Positions 16,821 to 25,655 are shown, counted from the first letter of the stretch. The stretch is 41,464 nucleotides of DNA from CAZDXJ01 sp050303615 (GCA_050303615.1 JBNLCC010000153.1:1-41464); one strand, 5' to 3'. A program made the numbers and translations. The notes: generated by a model from the letters alone, not told the origin.

Positions 16821-17864
16821 ATGAATAAAACAAACGCCAATATCAATCAACTAAGCCCGGGCCCGGTAATGATCGATGTTGAAGGCTTGACGTTAACCGA
16901 TACTGAAATCGAAAAAATCAAACATCCCAATACCGGAGCAGTTATTCTTTTTGCGCGTAATTATGATACCCCCGAACAAGTCACAGAACTGATCAACAGC
17001 ATTAGAAATGCACGAAACGGCTACATACTGGTTGCCGTTGACCAGGAAGGCGGACGAGTCCAGCGATTTCACCGGGGGTTTACCCGTCTGCCGCCGGCCG
17101 CCAGTTATGCACAAAACCAGCAACACTGCGTTGACCTGGCAAAATCAGCAGGGTGGCTGATGGCGGCAGAGCTACTCGCCGTCGGCATTGATTTCAGTTT
17201 TGCGCCGGTTCTGGATATCGACTGCGGCATTAGTGAAATCATCGGCGATCGTTCGTTTTCTCAGGATCCCGAGACGGCCACTCAAATTGCAACCGGCTTT
17301 AGAGCGGGAATGAATAACGCCGGCATGCCGGCAGTCGGCAAACATTTTCCCGGGCATGGCGCCGTAGCCGTTGATTCACACCATGGGCTCCCGGTAGACG
17401 ACAGGGAGTTATCGGTAATTCGCGAAAAAGATCTGCACCCTTTTCAGGTTCTGATCGAGCAAGGCCTCGAAGGCGTCATGCCCGCCCACGTCGTATATCC
17501 TAAAGTCGATGAAAAGCCGGCCGGGTTTTCATCGGTCTGGATTAAACAAATCTTACGCAACGAACTCGGTTTCAACGGTGCGGTATTCAGTGACGACCTC
17601 AGCATGCAAGGCGCCGCTATCGCCGGCGGTTATATCGAGCGCGCCCGGCTTGCACTACTTGCAGGCTGCGATATGATACTGGTCTGCAACGAGCCGCGGG
17701 CAGCCGAACAGGTACTTGATGCGACGCCAATTGCAAGCGATCCGCAAAGAACCCGGCGATTATTGAACATGCGGGGAAACCCACAGATGATGCGTAACGA
17801 ATTAATGGAAACGGCCCAATGGCAGCGGCTATCCACGCTGATCAGTAGTATGACGGAAAGGTAA
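16821..17864 (+). CDS. nagZ: Beta-N-acetylhexosaminidase NagZ (GH3)
   Basis: Cytoplasmic GH3 glucosaminidase, 347 residues, that cleaves GlcNAc from anhydro-muropeptides in cell-wall recycling; its products can signal AmpC induction in bacteria that have AmpR. Motifs: PGPVMIDVEGLTLTDTEIEKI, NYDTPEQVTELI, DQEGGRVQRF, APVLDID, and the family signature KHFPGHGAVAVDSHHGLP with His175 and the Asp-His pair of the catalytic loop, then FSDDLSMQGA containing the nucleophile Asp. Start by family alignment: the frame is open to 16746 but that prefix is low-quality. The ribosome site is poor. Three bases separate it from hpt. Confidence 0.95.
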   Translation: MNKTNANINQLSPGPVMIDVEGLTLTDTEIEKIKHPNTGAVILFARNYDTPEQVTELINSIRNARNGYILVAVDQEGGRVQRFHRGFTRLPPAASYAQNQQHCVDLAKSAGWLMAAELLAVGIDFSFAPVLDIDCGISEIIGDRSFSQDPETATQIATGFRAGMNNAGMPAVGKHFPGHGAVAVDSHHGLPVDDRELSVIREKDLHPFQVLIEQGLEGVMPAHVVYPKVDEKPAGFSSVWIKQILRNELGFNGAVFSDDLSMQGAAIAGGYIERARLALLAGCDMILVCNEPRAAEQVLDATPIASDPQRTRRLLNMRGNPQMMRNELMETAQWQRLSTLISSMTER

Positions 17865-17866
17865 AA

Positions 17867-18412
17867 ATGACAATTCTAGAAGAAATCAGACACGTACAAG
17901 CCCATGCACAGCGGCTTTATTCCGAGCAGCAGATTGAAAAAGCACTTGATGCGATGGCCGACAAAATCAACCTCATGCTGTATGACCGCAATCCGCTGCT
18001 GCTGTGCGTCATGAACGGCGGAATCGTAACCACCGCCAGGTTGATGACCCGCCTGCAATTTCCACTTACGATCGACGCCATCAATGCCAGTCGTTATCGA
18101 AACACCACATCGGGCACTACCATTGAATGGAAACATAAACCGGCAACCGAAATCGCCGGCAGAACCATATTAATCGTTGATGATATTCTGGACGAAGGCA
18201 TTACCATGCAAGCCATCATCGATTATTGTCATAAACAGGGTGCTGCGTCGGTGTATAGTGCGGTGTTAATCGATAAAGTGATACAAAAAACCAAACCGGC
18301 AAAGGCGGATTTTGTCGCCCTGCAAGCTGAAGACCGCTATCTGTACGGCTATGGAATGGATTATAAAGGTTATTTGCGCAATGCACCGGGCATTTTTGCC
18401 TGCAAAGAATAG
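17867..18412 (+). CDS. Hypoxanthine-guanine phosphoribosyltransferase
   Basis: Type I phosphoribosyltransferase, 181 residues, probably converting hypoxanthine and guanine to IMP and GMP with PRPP. The PRPP-binding motif is ILIVDDILDEGITMQAI at about residues 101-117. The N-terminal LLCVMNGGIVTTARLMTRL and the ITIDAINASRY-like segment TIDAINASRYRNTTSG match the hypoxanthine branch of the family. It lies in a nagZ-hpt-mtiP run; the downstream phosphorylase releases hypoxanthine from methylthioinosine, so the two enzymes form a short salvage route. Exact base preference is inferred. Confidence 0.88.
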   Translation: MTILEEIRHVQAHAQRLYSEQQIEKALDAMADKINLMLYDRNPLLLCVMNGGIVTTARLMTRLQFPLTIDAINASRYRNTTSGTTIEWKHKPATEIAGRTILIVDDILDEGITMQAIIDYCHKQGAASVYSAVLIDKVIQKTKPAKADFVALQAEDRYLYGYGMDYKGYLRNAPGIFACKE

Positions 18413-18486
18413 CACGACACCATTCACCCCGGCTAACGTCTTGCACCTCAAACATTCATAACAACCGATAGCGATTGAATACAACC

Positions 18487-19224
18487 ATGACCAAACTGGC
18501 AATCATCGGCGGGACCGGACTAACCCGCATGCAGGGGCTGGAAATCATTGCACAAAAGGACATTGAAACGCCCTTCGGAACACCTTCCGCCAGCTATAGC
18601 GTTGGCAGGTTTAACGAGCTTGAAATACTGTTTCTGCCGCGGCACGGCAATCCACCTACCATTCCTCCTCACCGGATTAACTACCGGGCAAATATGTGGG
18701 GCTTGAAAGAATTGGGAGCGGAACAGATCATCGCAGTCGCGGCAGTTGGTGGTATCACGGAAGAAATGGCGCCGGGGCATATTGTCATCCCATCACAAAT
18801 CATCGATTACACTTACGGAAGGGAAAACACTTTTTTCGAACACGACTTACAACAGATTACCCATATTGATTTTACGAATCCCTATAGCCACAAGCTGCGT
18901 TCCAAATTAATTGAAGCCGCCACCGGAGCTGCCTTACCCTTCAGCAACGGGGGGGTTTACGGCTGCACCCAGGGGCCGCGATTGGAAAGTGTCGCGGAAA
19001 TAATCAGAATGCAACGGGACGGTTGCGATCTGGTCGGCATGACCGGCATGCCCGAAGCCGCCTTGGCGCGGGAACTGGAGCTGGATTATGCGGCCTGTGC
19101 GGTGGTCGCAAACTGGGCGGCGGGCAAAACTGACGGCGAGATTACCATGCACGAAATTGAAAAAAATCTTCATGCGGGAATGGCTAAGGTCACCAAATTG
19201 ATTAGCCATTTATCGCAACTATAA
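18487..19224 (+). CDS. S-methyl-5'-thioinosine phosphorylase
   Basis: PNP/MTAP family phosphorylase, 245 residues, closely resembling the Pseudomonas enzyme PA3004 that splits 5'-methylthioinosine into hypoxanthine and methylthioribose-1-phosphate. Features: IIGGTGLTRM phosphate loop, FLPRHGNP, PPHRINYRANMWGLKELGA, AVGGI, IDYTYGRENTFF, HIDFTNPY, and YGCTQGPRLESVAEI with GMTGMPEAALARELEL. The late motif AVVANWAAGKT departs from the VVNPAAG of the Pseudomonas enzyme, but the inosine-type set is otherwise kept. ATG 18487 is preferred to an upstream TTG (18475). No methylthioadenosine deaminase is in the window, so the pathway must be completed elsewhere. Confidence 0.85.
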   Translation: MTKLAIIGGTGLTRMQGLEIIAQKDIETPFGTPSASYSVGRFNELEILFLPRHGNPPTIPPHRINYRANMWGLKELGAEQIIAVAAVGGITEEMAPGHIVIPSQIIDYTYGRENTFFEHDLQQITHIDFTNPYSHKLRSKLIEAATGAALPFSNGGVYGCTQGPRLESVAEIIRMQRDGCDLVGMTGMPEAALARELELDYAACAVVANWAAGKTDGEITMHEIEKNLHAGMAKVTKLISHLSQL

Positions 19225-19364
19225 CGCTCAGCCTATTTAATTGCCTCTAATCTCGCGAACCCCTTGCATGCCTAGCGCGCAACAACATTGGACTACGAAG
19301 GTGGTTTGCCTGTGAAAACCCGCAGACACCCGCCAGTAACCCGTACAACCCTAAAGCGGCTAGA

Positions 19365-19826
19365 TTAACTTTTCCAAATCAACGGTGTAACGCACAAAAC
19401 AATTTGGCCGCCGCTATCGTAGTAAGTAACGGCTCCGGATTCATCAACAATCCATACCTCAATCGCGCCTGCAGACAAAAAAAGCTCAATTTTTTGCTGC
19501 AACTCGGTTTTATTATTCGAGGGAGATACAATTTCCACACATATTTCAGGAGCCCTGGAAGCAAAAACTTCCTCAATATGCTGTTTGACATAGTCATTCG
19601 ATCCCCAAGCAACATCAGGCACCCGAATACCCTCATCGGTTTGTATCTCCAGTTCAGTGAACACATGTCCCCTCAATTGACTGCCTATCCGTTTAGCTAT
19701 CTCGCCTTGCAACAAGCTATACAGAAACGATGCCGGAGACATTTCTATTTTTCCAAACTCGTTAAGTTCTATTTTATAAGGCAGGTCTTGCAAAGACTTG
19801 TCAGCCAGTACATCTTGCCACTTCAT
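19365..19826 (-). CDS. Uma2 family (DUF820) putative nuclease
   Basis: A 153-residue Uma2/DUF820 protein. The family has a PD-(D/E)XK restriction-endonuclease-like fold and unknown biological role, and is abundant in cyanobacteria and some methanotrophs. The core is visible: VPDVAWGSNDYV, then EICVEIVSPSNNKTELQQKIELFLSAGAIEVWIVD, which supplies the Asp, Glu and Lys expected of the active site. It is a little shorter than usual, with a compact N-terminus. It stands alone and convergent with mtiP. No partner methylase or toxin-antitoxin mate is adjacent. Confidence 0.85.
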   Translation of the reverse strand: MKWQDVLADKSLQDLPYKIELNEFGKIEMSPASFLYSLLQGEIAKRIGSQLRGHVFTELEIQTDEGIRVPDVAWGSNDYVKQHIEEVFASRAPEICVEIVSPSNNKTELQQKIELFLSAGAIEVWIVDESGAVTYYDSGGQIVLCVTPLIWKS

Positions 19827-19926
19827 TGGTCGCTTCTATTTGATTTGTTACCATCAGATTATATCAGTCTTCCGTTGCTTGTAGGCAACTGTTCCGGAAT
19901 CCGCAAAATGCCGCGCTATCCTACTA

Positions 19927-21102
19927 TCAGCCAGGCTTACCGTCGGCACGCGGCTGCATCAAAATCGGTGCATAGATAAATACAAACAACGAAAATGCCG
20001 CCAACCACAAACCGGTCGAAATATAAACCGCATTCGAATACCAACCCGGATAAGCGACGGGTAGAAATATCCTGAAAAATACCGCGAGATTAATCAATAC
20101 AAACGCCAACGCGATAAATCCCGACACTCTTAATGCTCTGCCGGTATGGCCCAACGAGACCCGGGCCATCATCCCTAATGTTAATACGCCAATACCGCCT
20201 ATCGTAAACGCATGCAAAGCCAAGGACGGCAGGACCACGTTATAGGACGACAGGGCCAGCAGTGCAAAACCCAGGATGATCCAGCCGTAACCGGTATATA
20301 GTATCCACAATAAGGGAACATACCAGACTCGCTGGTCGAGCCAATTAACTACTCGCAAACTATTGCATATCACTGCCAATATAGCCGCCATTGCCAACCA
20401 GAGCGGTGAAACAGACAGCAAATCCAGGATAAAGACAACCGTGGCGGATAGTATCGATAAACCATCCAGCAGCGGACTACGTAAAGCTAACGTCCCTGAT
20501 AACGCACGCTCGGTAAAAAAAGGAAAAACCCTTCCGGCAATAACCAGTATTAACAAAACAATAACGGCAAGCGTTAACTGGATTCCCCACCGGGCACTGT
20601 TCTCTGCCATTCCTAATATTTGCAGATGTATCAAAGCGTTACCGAAAGCCATCAACAAAATGAAGGCGACGAACATAAAGCTTTGATAATGCCCTGCGCG
20701 CATCACAGGCTTAAAAACCTGATAAGCCAATGCCGGCAAAAAGGCAAAATCAAGCAAAGCGATCACACTGTCAGGAATCAAACCCGAATAAAAAGGAACA
20801 ATTCGTCCGTACAGCCACAATAGGCATAAACCGGCCAATCCGTCGCCGCTGACTGTTGCCTGCCCGGTCCAGTTTTTTACCGCAGTGAGTAAAAATCCTG
20901 CGATCACGGCTGCAGTATATCCGAGCAGCATTTCATGGGCGTGCCAATAATTTGCCGGATAATAATTATCAATAGGAAAGGCCCCGTTATAAATAGTTCG
21001 CCATAATGCGATCAACGCCAACGCAGAGAGGCCGGCTAAATAAAAAAAAGCCCTAAAACCCAAAGCAAACAAAGGTTGGTCAAAAATTTCCTGTTTTTTC
21101 AT
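19927..21102 (-). CDS. nnrS: NnrS family haem-copper membrane protein
   Basis: NnrS, 391 residues with about twelve hydrophobic helices. The family contains haem and copper and protects cells from nitric-oxide stress in denitrifiers and Vibrio; its chemistry is unresolved. The N-terminus PLFALGFRAFFYLAGL, the segment NYWHAHEMLLGYTAAVIAGFLLTAVKNWTG with its histidines, and LHAFTIGGIGVLTLGMMARVSLGHTGR are diagnostic. It begins three bases after the DUF455 gene, so the two are one operon. Family members are often controlled by NO-responsive regulators, but I saw no clear operator. Confidence 0.93.
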   Translation of the reverse strand: MKKQEIFDQPLFALGFRAFFYLAGLSALALIALWRTIYNGAFPIDNYYPANYWHAHEMLLGYTAAVIAGFLLTAVKNWTGQATVSGDGLAGLCLLWLYGRIVPFYSGLIPDSVIALLDFAFLPALAYQVFKPVMRAGHYQSFMFVAFILLMAFGNALIHLQILGMAENSARWGIQLTLAVIVLLILVIAGRVFPFFTERALSGTLALRSPLLDGLSILSATVVFILDLLSVSPLWLAMAAILAVICNSLRVVNWLDQRVWYVPLLWILYTGYGWIILGFALLALSSYNVVLPSLALHAFTIGGIGVLTLGMMARVSLGHTGRALRVSGFIALAFVLINLAVFFRIFLPVAYPGWYSNAVYISTGLWLAAFSLFVFIYAPILMQPRADGKPG

Positions 21103-21105
21103 ATT

Positions 21106-21909
21106 TTAAAGTTGAAGATAAGTTTCCAGCCAGTCCAGTTCGGCATCGCTAAATCCTGCCTGTTTTCTTAAAGATCGGTTTAATTTTCCTCGCGGCTTGC
21201 CTTTTAACCGGGATAAAATCAAGTCTTTATAGTGCACTTCAGGATCAATGCATCGCTGTTTACAGACAAATATAAACCAATAACTGCCTAATTCTACATG
21301 TCCTATTTCATCATGCAAAATACGAGATAACAACTCAACACCTTGCAAATCGCCAAGATCCTTTAATTTTTCGATCATCGGCGGCGTAACGTCCAGGCCG
21401 TGCGCTTCCATGTAACGCGGCACCAATGCAAGCCTGGCCGTCAGATCATCCGCCGTATCCACTGCGACATCCCACAACCCGCTATGTGCCGGCAAATCGC
21501 CGTAATTCACGCCGAATTGGCGCAAACGGGTCTGAATCAATGAAAAATGCAACGCTTCTTCCTCCGCAACCCGCAACCAATCACGGTAAAATTGATCCGG
21601 CATGGCTCGGAAACGATATATAATGTCCCAGGCCAAGTAAATCGCCATAAATTCAATGTGCGCTATTGCATGGAAAAAAGCAATAATGCCTTGTTTAGTG
21701 GTCAACTTGCGCCGCGGCATATTTCTCGGATCCAACAGCACCGGCCGTTCAGGAAACACGGTAATGGCAATGGGTAATGGGGGGAAACGCGAACTCATAT
21801 CCAGATATCCTTGTTGCAGCAATTGCCAAGCCTCACGAGTTACCTGCAATTTTTCATCAACGCTCTTTTGATGCAAACAACGGGCTGCCAGATCAAAAAT
21901 ATTTTTCAT
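21106..21909 (-). CDS. DUF455 ferritin-like protein
   Basis: A 267-residue protein of the DUF455 (COG2833) family, predicted to have a four-helix ferritin-like fold. Putative metal ligands lie in HAIAHIEFMAIYLAWDI, VAEEEALHFSLI and LHDEIGHVELGSYWF, a pattern of Glu and His on successive helices that suggests a di-iron or similar centre. The activity is unknown. It precedes nnrS by three bases in the same operon and is divergent from the VanZ-like gene with only 31 bases between. The link to NnrS suggests a role in nitrosative or oxidative stress, which is inference. Confidence 0.88.
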   Translation of the reverse strand: MKNIFDLAARCLHQKSVDEKLQVTREAWQLLQQGYLDMSSRFPPLPIAITVFPERPVLLDPRNMPRRKLTTKQGIIAFFHAIAHIEFMAIYLAWDIIYRFRAMPDQFYRDWLRVAEEEALHFSLIQTRLRQFGVNYGDLPAHSGLWDVAVDTADDLTARLALVPRYMEAHGLDVTPPMIEKLKDLGDLQGVELLSRILHDEIGHVELGSYWFIFVCKQRCIDPEVHYKDLILSRLKGKPRGKLNRSLRKQAGFSDAELDWLETYLQL

Positions 21910-21940
21910 TCAATTAAACAGGAAAGCAAAGCAAGCGATA

Positions 21941-22342
21941 GTGAACCATTCTAAACTATTTCTCCTAATTGCCGATGCCGGTTTGCTATTTAGTTACTGT
22001 GCCTTGCTCTACTGGCTTTCGGAGCAAAAACAGCAACCGGTACCCATTTGGTTTGATCATCAGGATAAACTGCTGCATTTCGGCGCCTATTTTGTTTTGG
22101 GCGTCTTAATATGGCGCTGCCTTAAAAATTTTCTGAACAATCCCTCCGGCATTGCAATTTTCGGTCTACTATTGTGCAGTATGTACGGACTTTTCGACGA
22201 ATGGCACCAATCCTTTGTTCCTGGTCGCCAAGCCAATTTAGCCGACTGGTTTGCCGATACGAGCGGCGCAACAGCAAGCATTTTACTGTTATTTAGACTG
22301 CATAAAATATACAGTTCGGCTAAAATACGCGGCACTTATTGA
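21941..22342 (+). CDS. VanZ-like membrane protein
   Basis: A 133-residue VanZ-like integral membrane protein with about four helices. The family core is present: HQDKLLHFGAYFVLGVLIW, then YGLFDEWHQSFVPGRQANLADWFADTSGA, with the conserved Asp-Lys-His and Asp-Glu-Trp-His. VanZ gives low-level teicoplanin resistance in enterococci, but most family members have no known role. The start is GTG 21941 and has a poor ribosome site. It is first in a plus-strand run with the GNAT and nitrilase genes. Confidence 0.8.
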   Translation: MNHSKLFLLIADAGLLFSYCALLYWLSEQKQQPVPIWFDHQDKLLHFGAYFVLGVLIWRCLKNFLNNPSGIAIFGLLLCSMYGLFDEWHQSFVPGRQANLADWFADTSGATASILLLFRLHKIYSSAKIRGTY

Positions 22343-22358
22343 TAACTCCCGGATAAAC

Positions 22359-22958
22359 ATGCCAAAAAATATACGAATCGAACGCTTTACCGGCAAGCAA
22401 CTGGAAAAGTATATTCCCGATCTGGCCAAACTGCGCATCGAGGTATTCCGCGATTTCCCTTATTTATATGACGGCGACTATGATTATGAGCAAAACTATC
22501 TGAGGACCTACATCAATTCACCGGATAGTGTCATCGTACTGGCTTTTGACGGTGAGCAAGTTATCGGCGCATCCACAGCCATTCCGCTGCGTTATGAAAC
22601 CGATGAAGTGAAACGGCCCTTCGTAGAACATGGTTACGACCCGGATGAGGTATTTTATTGCGGCGAATCGGTATTGAATAAGAATTACCGCGGCCTCGGC
22701 ATCGGCGTTAAATTCTTTGAACAGCGAGAAGCGCATGCCGAACAATTAGGGGGATTTAAACATATTTGTTTCTGCTGTGTGGAAAGACCGGCAGACCACC
22801 CGCGCCGTCCGGCTAATTATGTACCATTAGACAAATTCTGGAATAAACGCGGCTATTTCAAGCATCCCGAACTGCAAACCACCTATACCTGGAAAGACCT
22901 GGACGAAAAAACAGCAACACCTAAACTGATGACTTTCTGGCTCAAACATGAAAGTTAA
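22359..22958 (+). CDS. GNAT family N-acetyltransferase
   Basis: A 199-residue GNAT-fold acetyltransferase. The acetyl-CoA-binding signature is VLNKNYRGLGIGVKFFEQREAHAE (residues about 107-130, with the R-G-x-G-I-G loop), preceded by a beta hairpin IVLAFDGEQVIGASTAIPL. The substrate is unknown. I chose ATG 22359, 16 bases after the VanZ-like stop; the frame stays open further upstream into that gene. Its end overlaps the nitrilase gene by 11 bases, and this GNAT-amidase pair is a recurring neighbourhood in bacteria, so they may act on one metabolite. Confidence 0.85.
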   Translation: MPKNIRIERFTGKQLEKYIPDLAKLRIEVFRDFPYLYDGDYDYEQNYLRTYINSPDSVIVLAFDGEQVIGASTAIPLRYETDEVKRPFVEHGYDPDEVFYCGESVLNKNYRGLGIGVKFFEQREAHAEQLGGFKHICFCCVERPADHPRRPANYVPLDKFWNKRGYFKHPELQTTYTWKDLDEKTATPKLMTFWLKHES

Positions 22959-23805
22959 AGTCGCTGCCGCACAATACAAGATCGATTTTTTATCCGGCTG
23001 GAGGCAGTATGAGCATAAAATCGATCGCTGGGTGCAGGAAGCTGTAGCGGAAAAAGCACGAATCCTGCTGTTCCCCGAATATGCCAGTATGGAACTCGCC
23101 TCGCTTTTTCCAAAAGCCGTTTATTCATCGTTAAGTAAACAACTCTCTTCGCTGCAGACATTACTGGATGACTACTTACGATTATTTCAACGTTTAGCCT
23201 CTCAAAATCAGTGTTATATCCAACCCGGTACATTTCCGGTTCAAACCGAATCAGGCGTCTATCGCAACCGCGCCTATCTCTTTTTTCCCGACGGGCGGTA
23301 CGACTTTCAGGAAAAACTGCAAATGACCCGCTTTGAAAAGGAACACTGGCTGATCGAAAAAGGCGACGAAATAAAAGTGTTTAACACGGAATTCGGAAAA
23401 ATCGGCATTAACGTCTGTTACGACAGCGAATTTCCGTTATTTGCTAGAAACCAGGCAGAGGCGGGAGCTACGTTGATACTGGTTCCCAGTTGTACCGATA
23501 CGCTGGCAGGATATCACAGGGTACGTATCGGTTGTCAAGCCCGAGCTCTGGAGAATCAATGTTATGTCATCCAGTCTCCAACGGTCGGTGAAGCACAGTG
23601 GTCCGAAGCAATTGACATCAATATCGGTGCGGCGGCAATTTACACGCCGGTCGACAAGGGTTTCCCCGATAACGGTATCCTGGCGATTGGCGAATTGAAT
23701 AACGCTCAATGGGTAATGGCCCAACTGAAATTGGACGAGATCGCGACAGTACGCGAAACCGGCCAAGTATTCAATTACCGGGACTGGTCAGGCCAATTTC
23801 TTTAG
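22948..23805 (+). CDS. Carbon-nitrogen hydrolase (nitrilase superfamily)
   Basis: A 285-residue nitrilase-superfamily amidohydrolase. The catalytic triad is complete: Glu44 in LLFPEYASME, Lys123 in QEKLQMTRFE, and Cys157 in INVCYDSEFP. The fold cleaves amide C-N bonds through a thioester; the substrate cannot be told from sequence. It overlaps the GNAT gene by 11 bases in another frame, so translation is likely coupled. Its stop is one base from the rpoS stop, with the two genes meeting tail to tail. Confidence 0.92.
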   Translation: MKVKVAAAQYKIDFLSGWRQYEHKIDRWVQEAVAEKARILLFPEYASMELASLFPKAVYSSLSKQLSSLQTLLDDYLRLFQRLASQNQCYIQPGTFPVQTESGVYRNRAYLFFPDGRYDFQEKLQMTRFEKEHWLIEKGDEIKVFNTEFGKIGINVCYDSEFPLFARNQAEAGATLILVPSCTDTLAGYHRVRIGCQARALENQCYVIQSPTVGEAQWSEAIDINIGAAAIYTPVDKGFPDNGILAIGELNNAQWVMAQLKLDEIATVRETGQVFNYRDWSGQFL

Positions 23806-23806
23806 C

Positions 23807-24796
23807 CTAATGGAAAACCGCTTCAAATGAAAAGCCGCCAAATTCCAAAATTTCTTTCAATCTTTTTAAGGCATCCATCTGAATCTGCCTGACTCTTTCG
23901 CGAGTAACCCCCAACTCCTGCGCGACTTGTTCCAGTGTGGAATTTTCATATCCGCATAATCCGTAACGCCGGCATATCACTTCCCGCTGTTTTTCGGATA
24001 ACTGCAGCAACCATCCGGAAATATTATCTTTAATGCCTTTTTCCTGAAGTGCTTCAGTTGGAGACAGCGTGGAAGTATCGGTTATGGATTCAACCAAAGG
24101 TTTTTCATATTCCTTACCTTGAGGAATATCGACAGAGGTAACCCGCTGATTCAATTTAAGCATTTTTTCAACGGTTTTTACCGGTTTCCCAAGGTGCAGG
24201 GCGATATCCTCCGCCGTGGGATCATTATCCAGGGTCTGCGCCAAATGCCGCTGCGCCTTGAGATAAACATTCATTTCCTTGACAATGTGAATCGGCAAGC
24301 GGATCGTTCTGGTTTGATTCATTATGGCACGCTCGATGGTTTGCCTGATCCACCAGGTTGCGTAAGTGGAAAAACGGAAACCTTTGTCCGGATCGAACTT
24401 TTCCACGGCCCGAATCAAACCGAGATTCCCCTCTTCGATTAAATCCAGCAGGGGTAAACCGCGATTAAGATAACGGCGGGATATTTTCACCACCAACCGC
24501 AAATTACTCTCAATCATCACTTTGCGTGCTTCTTCATCGCCACTCAAGGCTCTTTTTCCGTAGTTTTTTTCTTCTTCCGCTGTCAATAATTTGGACTTGC
24601 CTAATTCATTAAGATAAACCCGCGTTGCATCAAAAGTGTTGTCATAATGCGGCTGATCGACTTTTAATTCGACATCTTTGTCTTCTTCCAACAGTACGCA
24701 TTCAACGTCGTCGTCACTTCCATCCAATAACACATCATCTGCAATCGCAATACAACAGCTTTCGTTATTCACAGTATCAAGTGAATCTACCTTCAT
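23807..24796 (-). CDS. rpoS: Sigma factor RpoS (sigma-38)
   Basis: Stationary-phase and general stress sigma factor, 329 residues (E. coli 330). Region 1.2 is DATRVYLNELGKSKLLTAEEE, region 2 is GLPLLDLIEEGNLGLIRAVEKFDPDKG with RFSTYATWWIRQTIERAI, region 3 is RLPIHIVKEMN, and region 4.2 is the helix-turn-helix TLEQVAQELGVTRERVRQIQ. The acidic N-terminus, with a run of Asp residues, is like other RpoS proteins. ATAGGAGGTTACC before the ATG is a strong ribosome site. It follows nlpD by 46 bases; in E. coli the main rpoS promoter lies inside nlpD, so a promoter inside nlpD is likely here too. Confidence 0.97.
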   Translation of the reverse strand: MKVDSLDTVNNESCCIAIADDVLLDGSDDDVECVLLEEDKDVELKVDQPHYDNTFDATRVYLNELGKSKLLTAEEEKNYGKRALSGDEEARKVMIESNLRLVVKISRRYLNRGLPLLDLIEEGNLGLIRAVEKFDPDKGFRFSTYATWWIRQTIERAIMNQTRTIRLPIHIVKEMNVYLKAQRHLAQTLDNDPTAEDIALHLGKPVKTVEKMLKLNQRVTSVDIPQGKEYEKPLVESITDTSTLSPTEALQEKGIKDNISGWLLQLSEKQREVICRRYGLCGYENSTLEQVAQELGVTRERVRQIQMDALKRLKEILEFGGFSFEAVFH

Positions 24797-24842
24797 GGTA
24801 ACCTCCTATAAACAGCTAAAAGATATGGCTATATATTTATTA

Positions 24843-25655
24843 TTATTTCGGCAAATAATTAACTGGATTTACCGGCTTTCCATTTTTTCTAATTTCAAAG
24901 TGTAATGAGTTCCTGTTTCCCGAACCTTTACCCACTTCGGCAATGATTTGTCCGCTTTTTACCCACTGTCCTTCTTTAACCAACAAACGTCTGTTATATG
25001 CATAAGCGCTGAGATACTGCTCACTATGCTTTATAATTAACAAATTGCCGTAACCGATCAGGCCGTTTCCGCTGTACACGACTTTCCCCTTGGCCGCTGC
25101 TTTCACTGACTGACCTGTGACGCCTTGTATATCAATCCCTTTATTACCGGATTGAGAAAATGTGGTTAAAATACGACCTCTAATAGGCCATTGCCAGTAT
25201 AACTTTAACATCTTTTTATTATTATTTGAAATACTTGATTTTTTATGTGCACTATTTCTCTTTTTTTGAACCGGTTGAGGTTGCTTGCTAACCGGCTTTG
25301 TTGGCATGGAAACGTTAACGGGCTTAAACAATTTAATAGTCTGTCCCACCCGAATATGGTATGGCGGCTGAATCCCGTTCCACTCCGCCAAGCGTTGATA
25401 GCCCTGGCCGGAACGCAAACCTATTGCATATAATGTGTCGCCTTTTTTTACATGATAATATTTTGGTCCATGGGTTAAATCGCGCGGATAGGGGTTGGCG
25501 GAAGTTTTCGCTACACTATGATATTGTTGTGCACAACCAACAATCAAAAAACCCGCTAAAACCGGACCTATGAAAAATGAGAAAAACAACATGATGCCCG
25601 GCAGTAACAACCGGACTGAAAAAACAGCTCTCGACACGTACCCCGCAGAAATCAT
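24843..25655 (-). CDS. nlpD: Lipoprotein NlpD, LysM and degenerate LytM domain
   Basis: NlpD-type outer-membrane lipoprotein, 270 residues. It activates division amidase AmiC in E. coli. A long hydrophobic leader ends in the lipobox LIVGC with Cys41 followed by Ala, consistent with outer-membrane sorting. A LysM domain spans about 66-110 (YHVKKGDTLYAIGLRSGQGYQRLAEWNGI in part). A basic, Ser/Lys-rich linker leads to a peptidase M23 fold. Zinc ligands are missing: the usual HxGxD is NKGIDIQG and the usual SAYAHN is SAYAYN, as expected for an activator rather than an enzyme. It overlaps the J-protein gene by four bases. Confidence 0.93.
   Translation of the reverse strand: MISAGYVSRAVFSVRLLLPGIMLFFSFFIGPVLAGFLIVGCAQQYHSVAKTSANPYPRDLTHGPKYYHVKKGDTLYAIGLRSGQGYQRLAEWNGIQPPYHIRVGQTIKLFKPVNVSMPTKPVSKQPQPVQKKRNSAHKKSSISNNNKKMLKLYWQWPIRGRILTTFSQSGNKGIDIQGVTGQSVKAAAKGKVVYSGNGLIGYGNLLIIKHSEQYLSAYAYNRRLLVKEGQWVKSGQIIAEVGKGSGNRNSLHFEIRKNGKPVNPVNYLPK

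Noticed and set aside
19365..19826. Uma2 protein as part of a defence or restriction system
   Set aside because: It stands alone with ordinary metabolic neighbours; no methylase, helicase or toxin partner is present.
24843..25655. NlpD as an active M23 endopeptidase
   Set aside because: The His of HxGxD and the His of the SAYAH motif are both replaced, so zinc could not be held.
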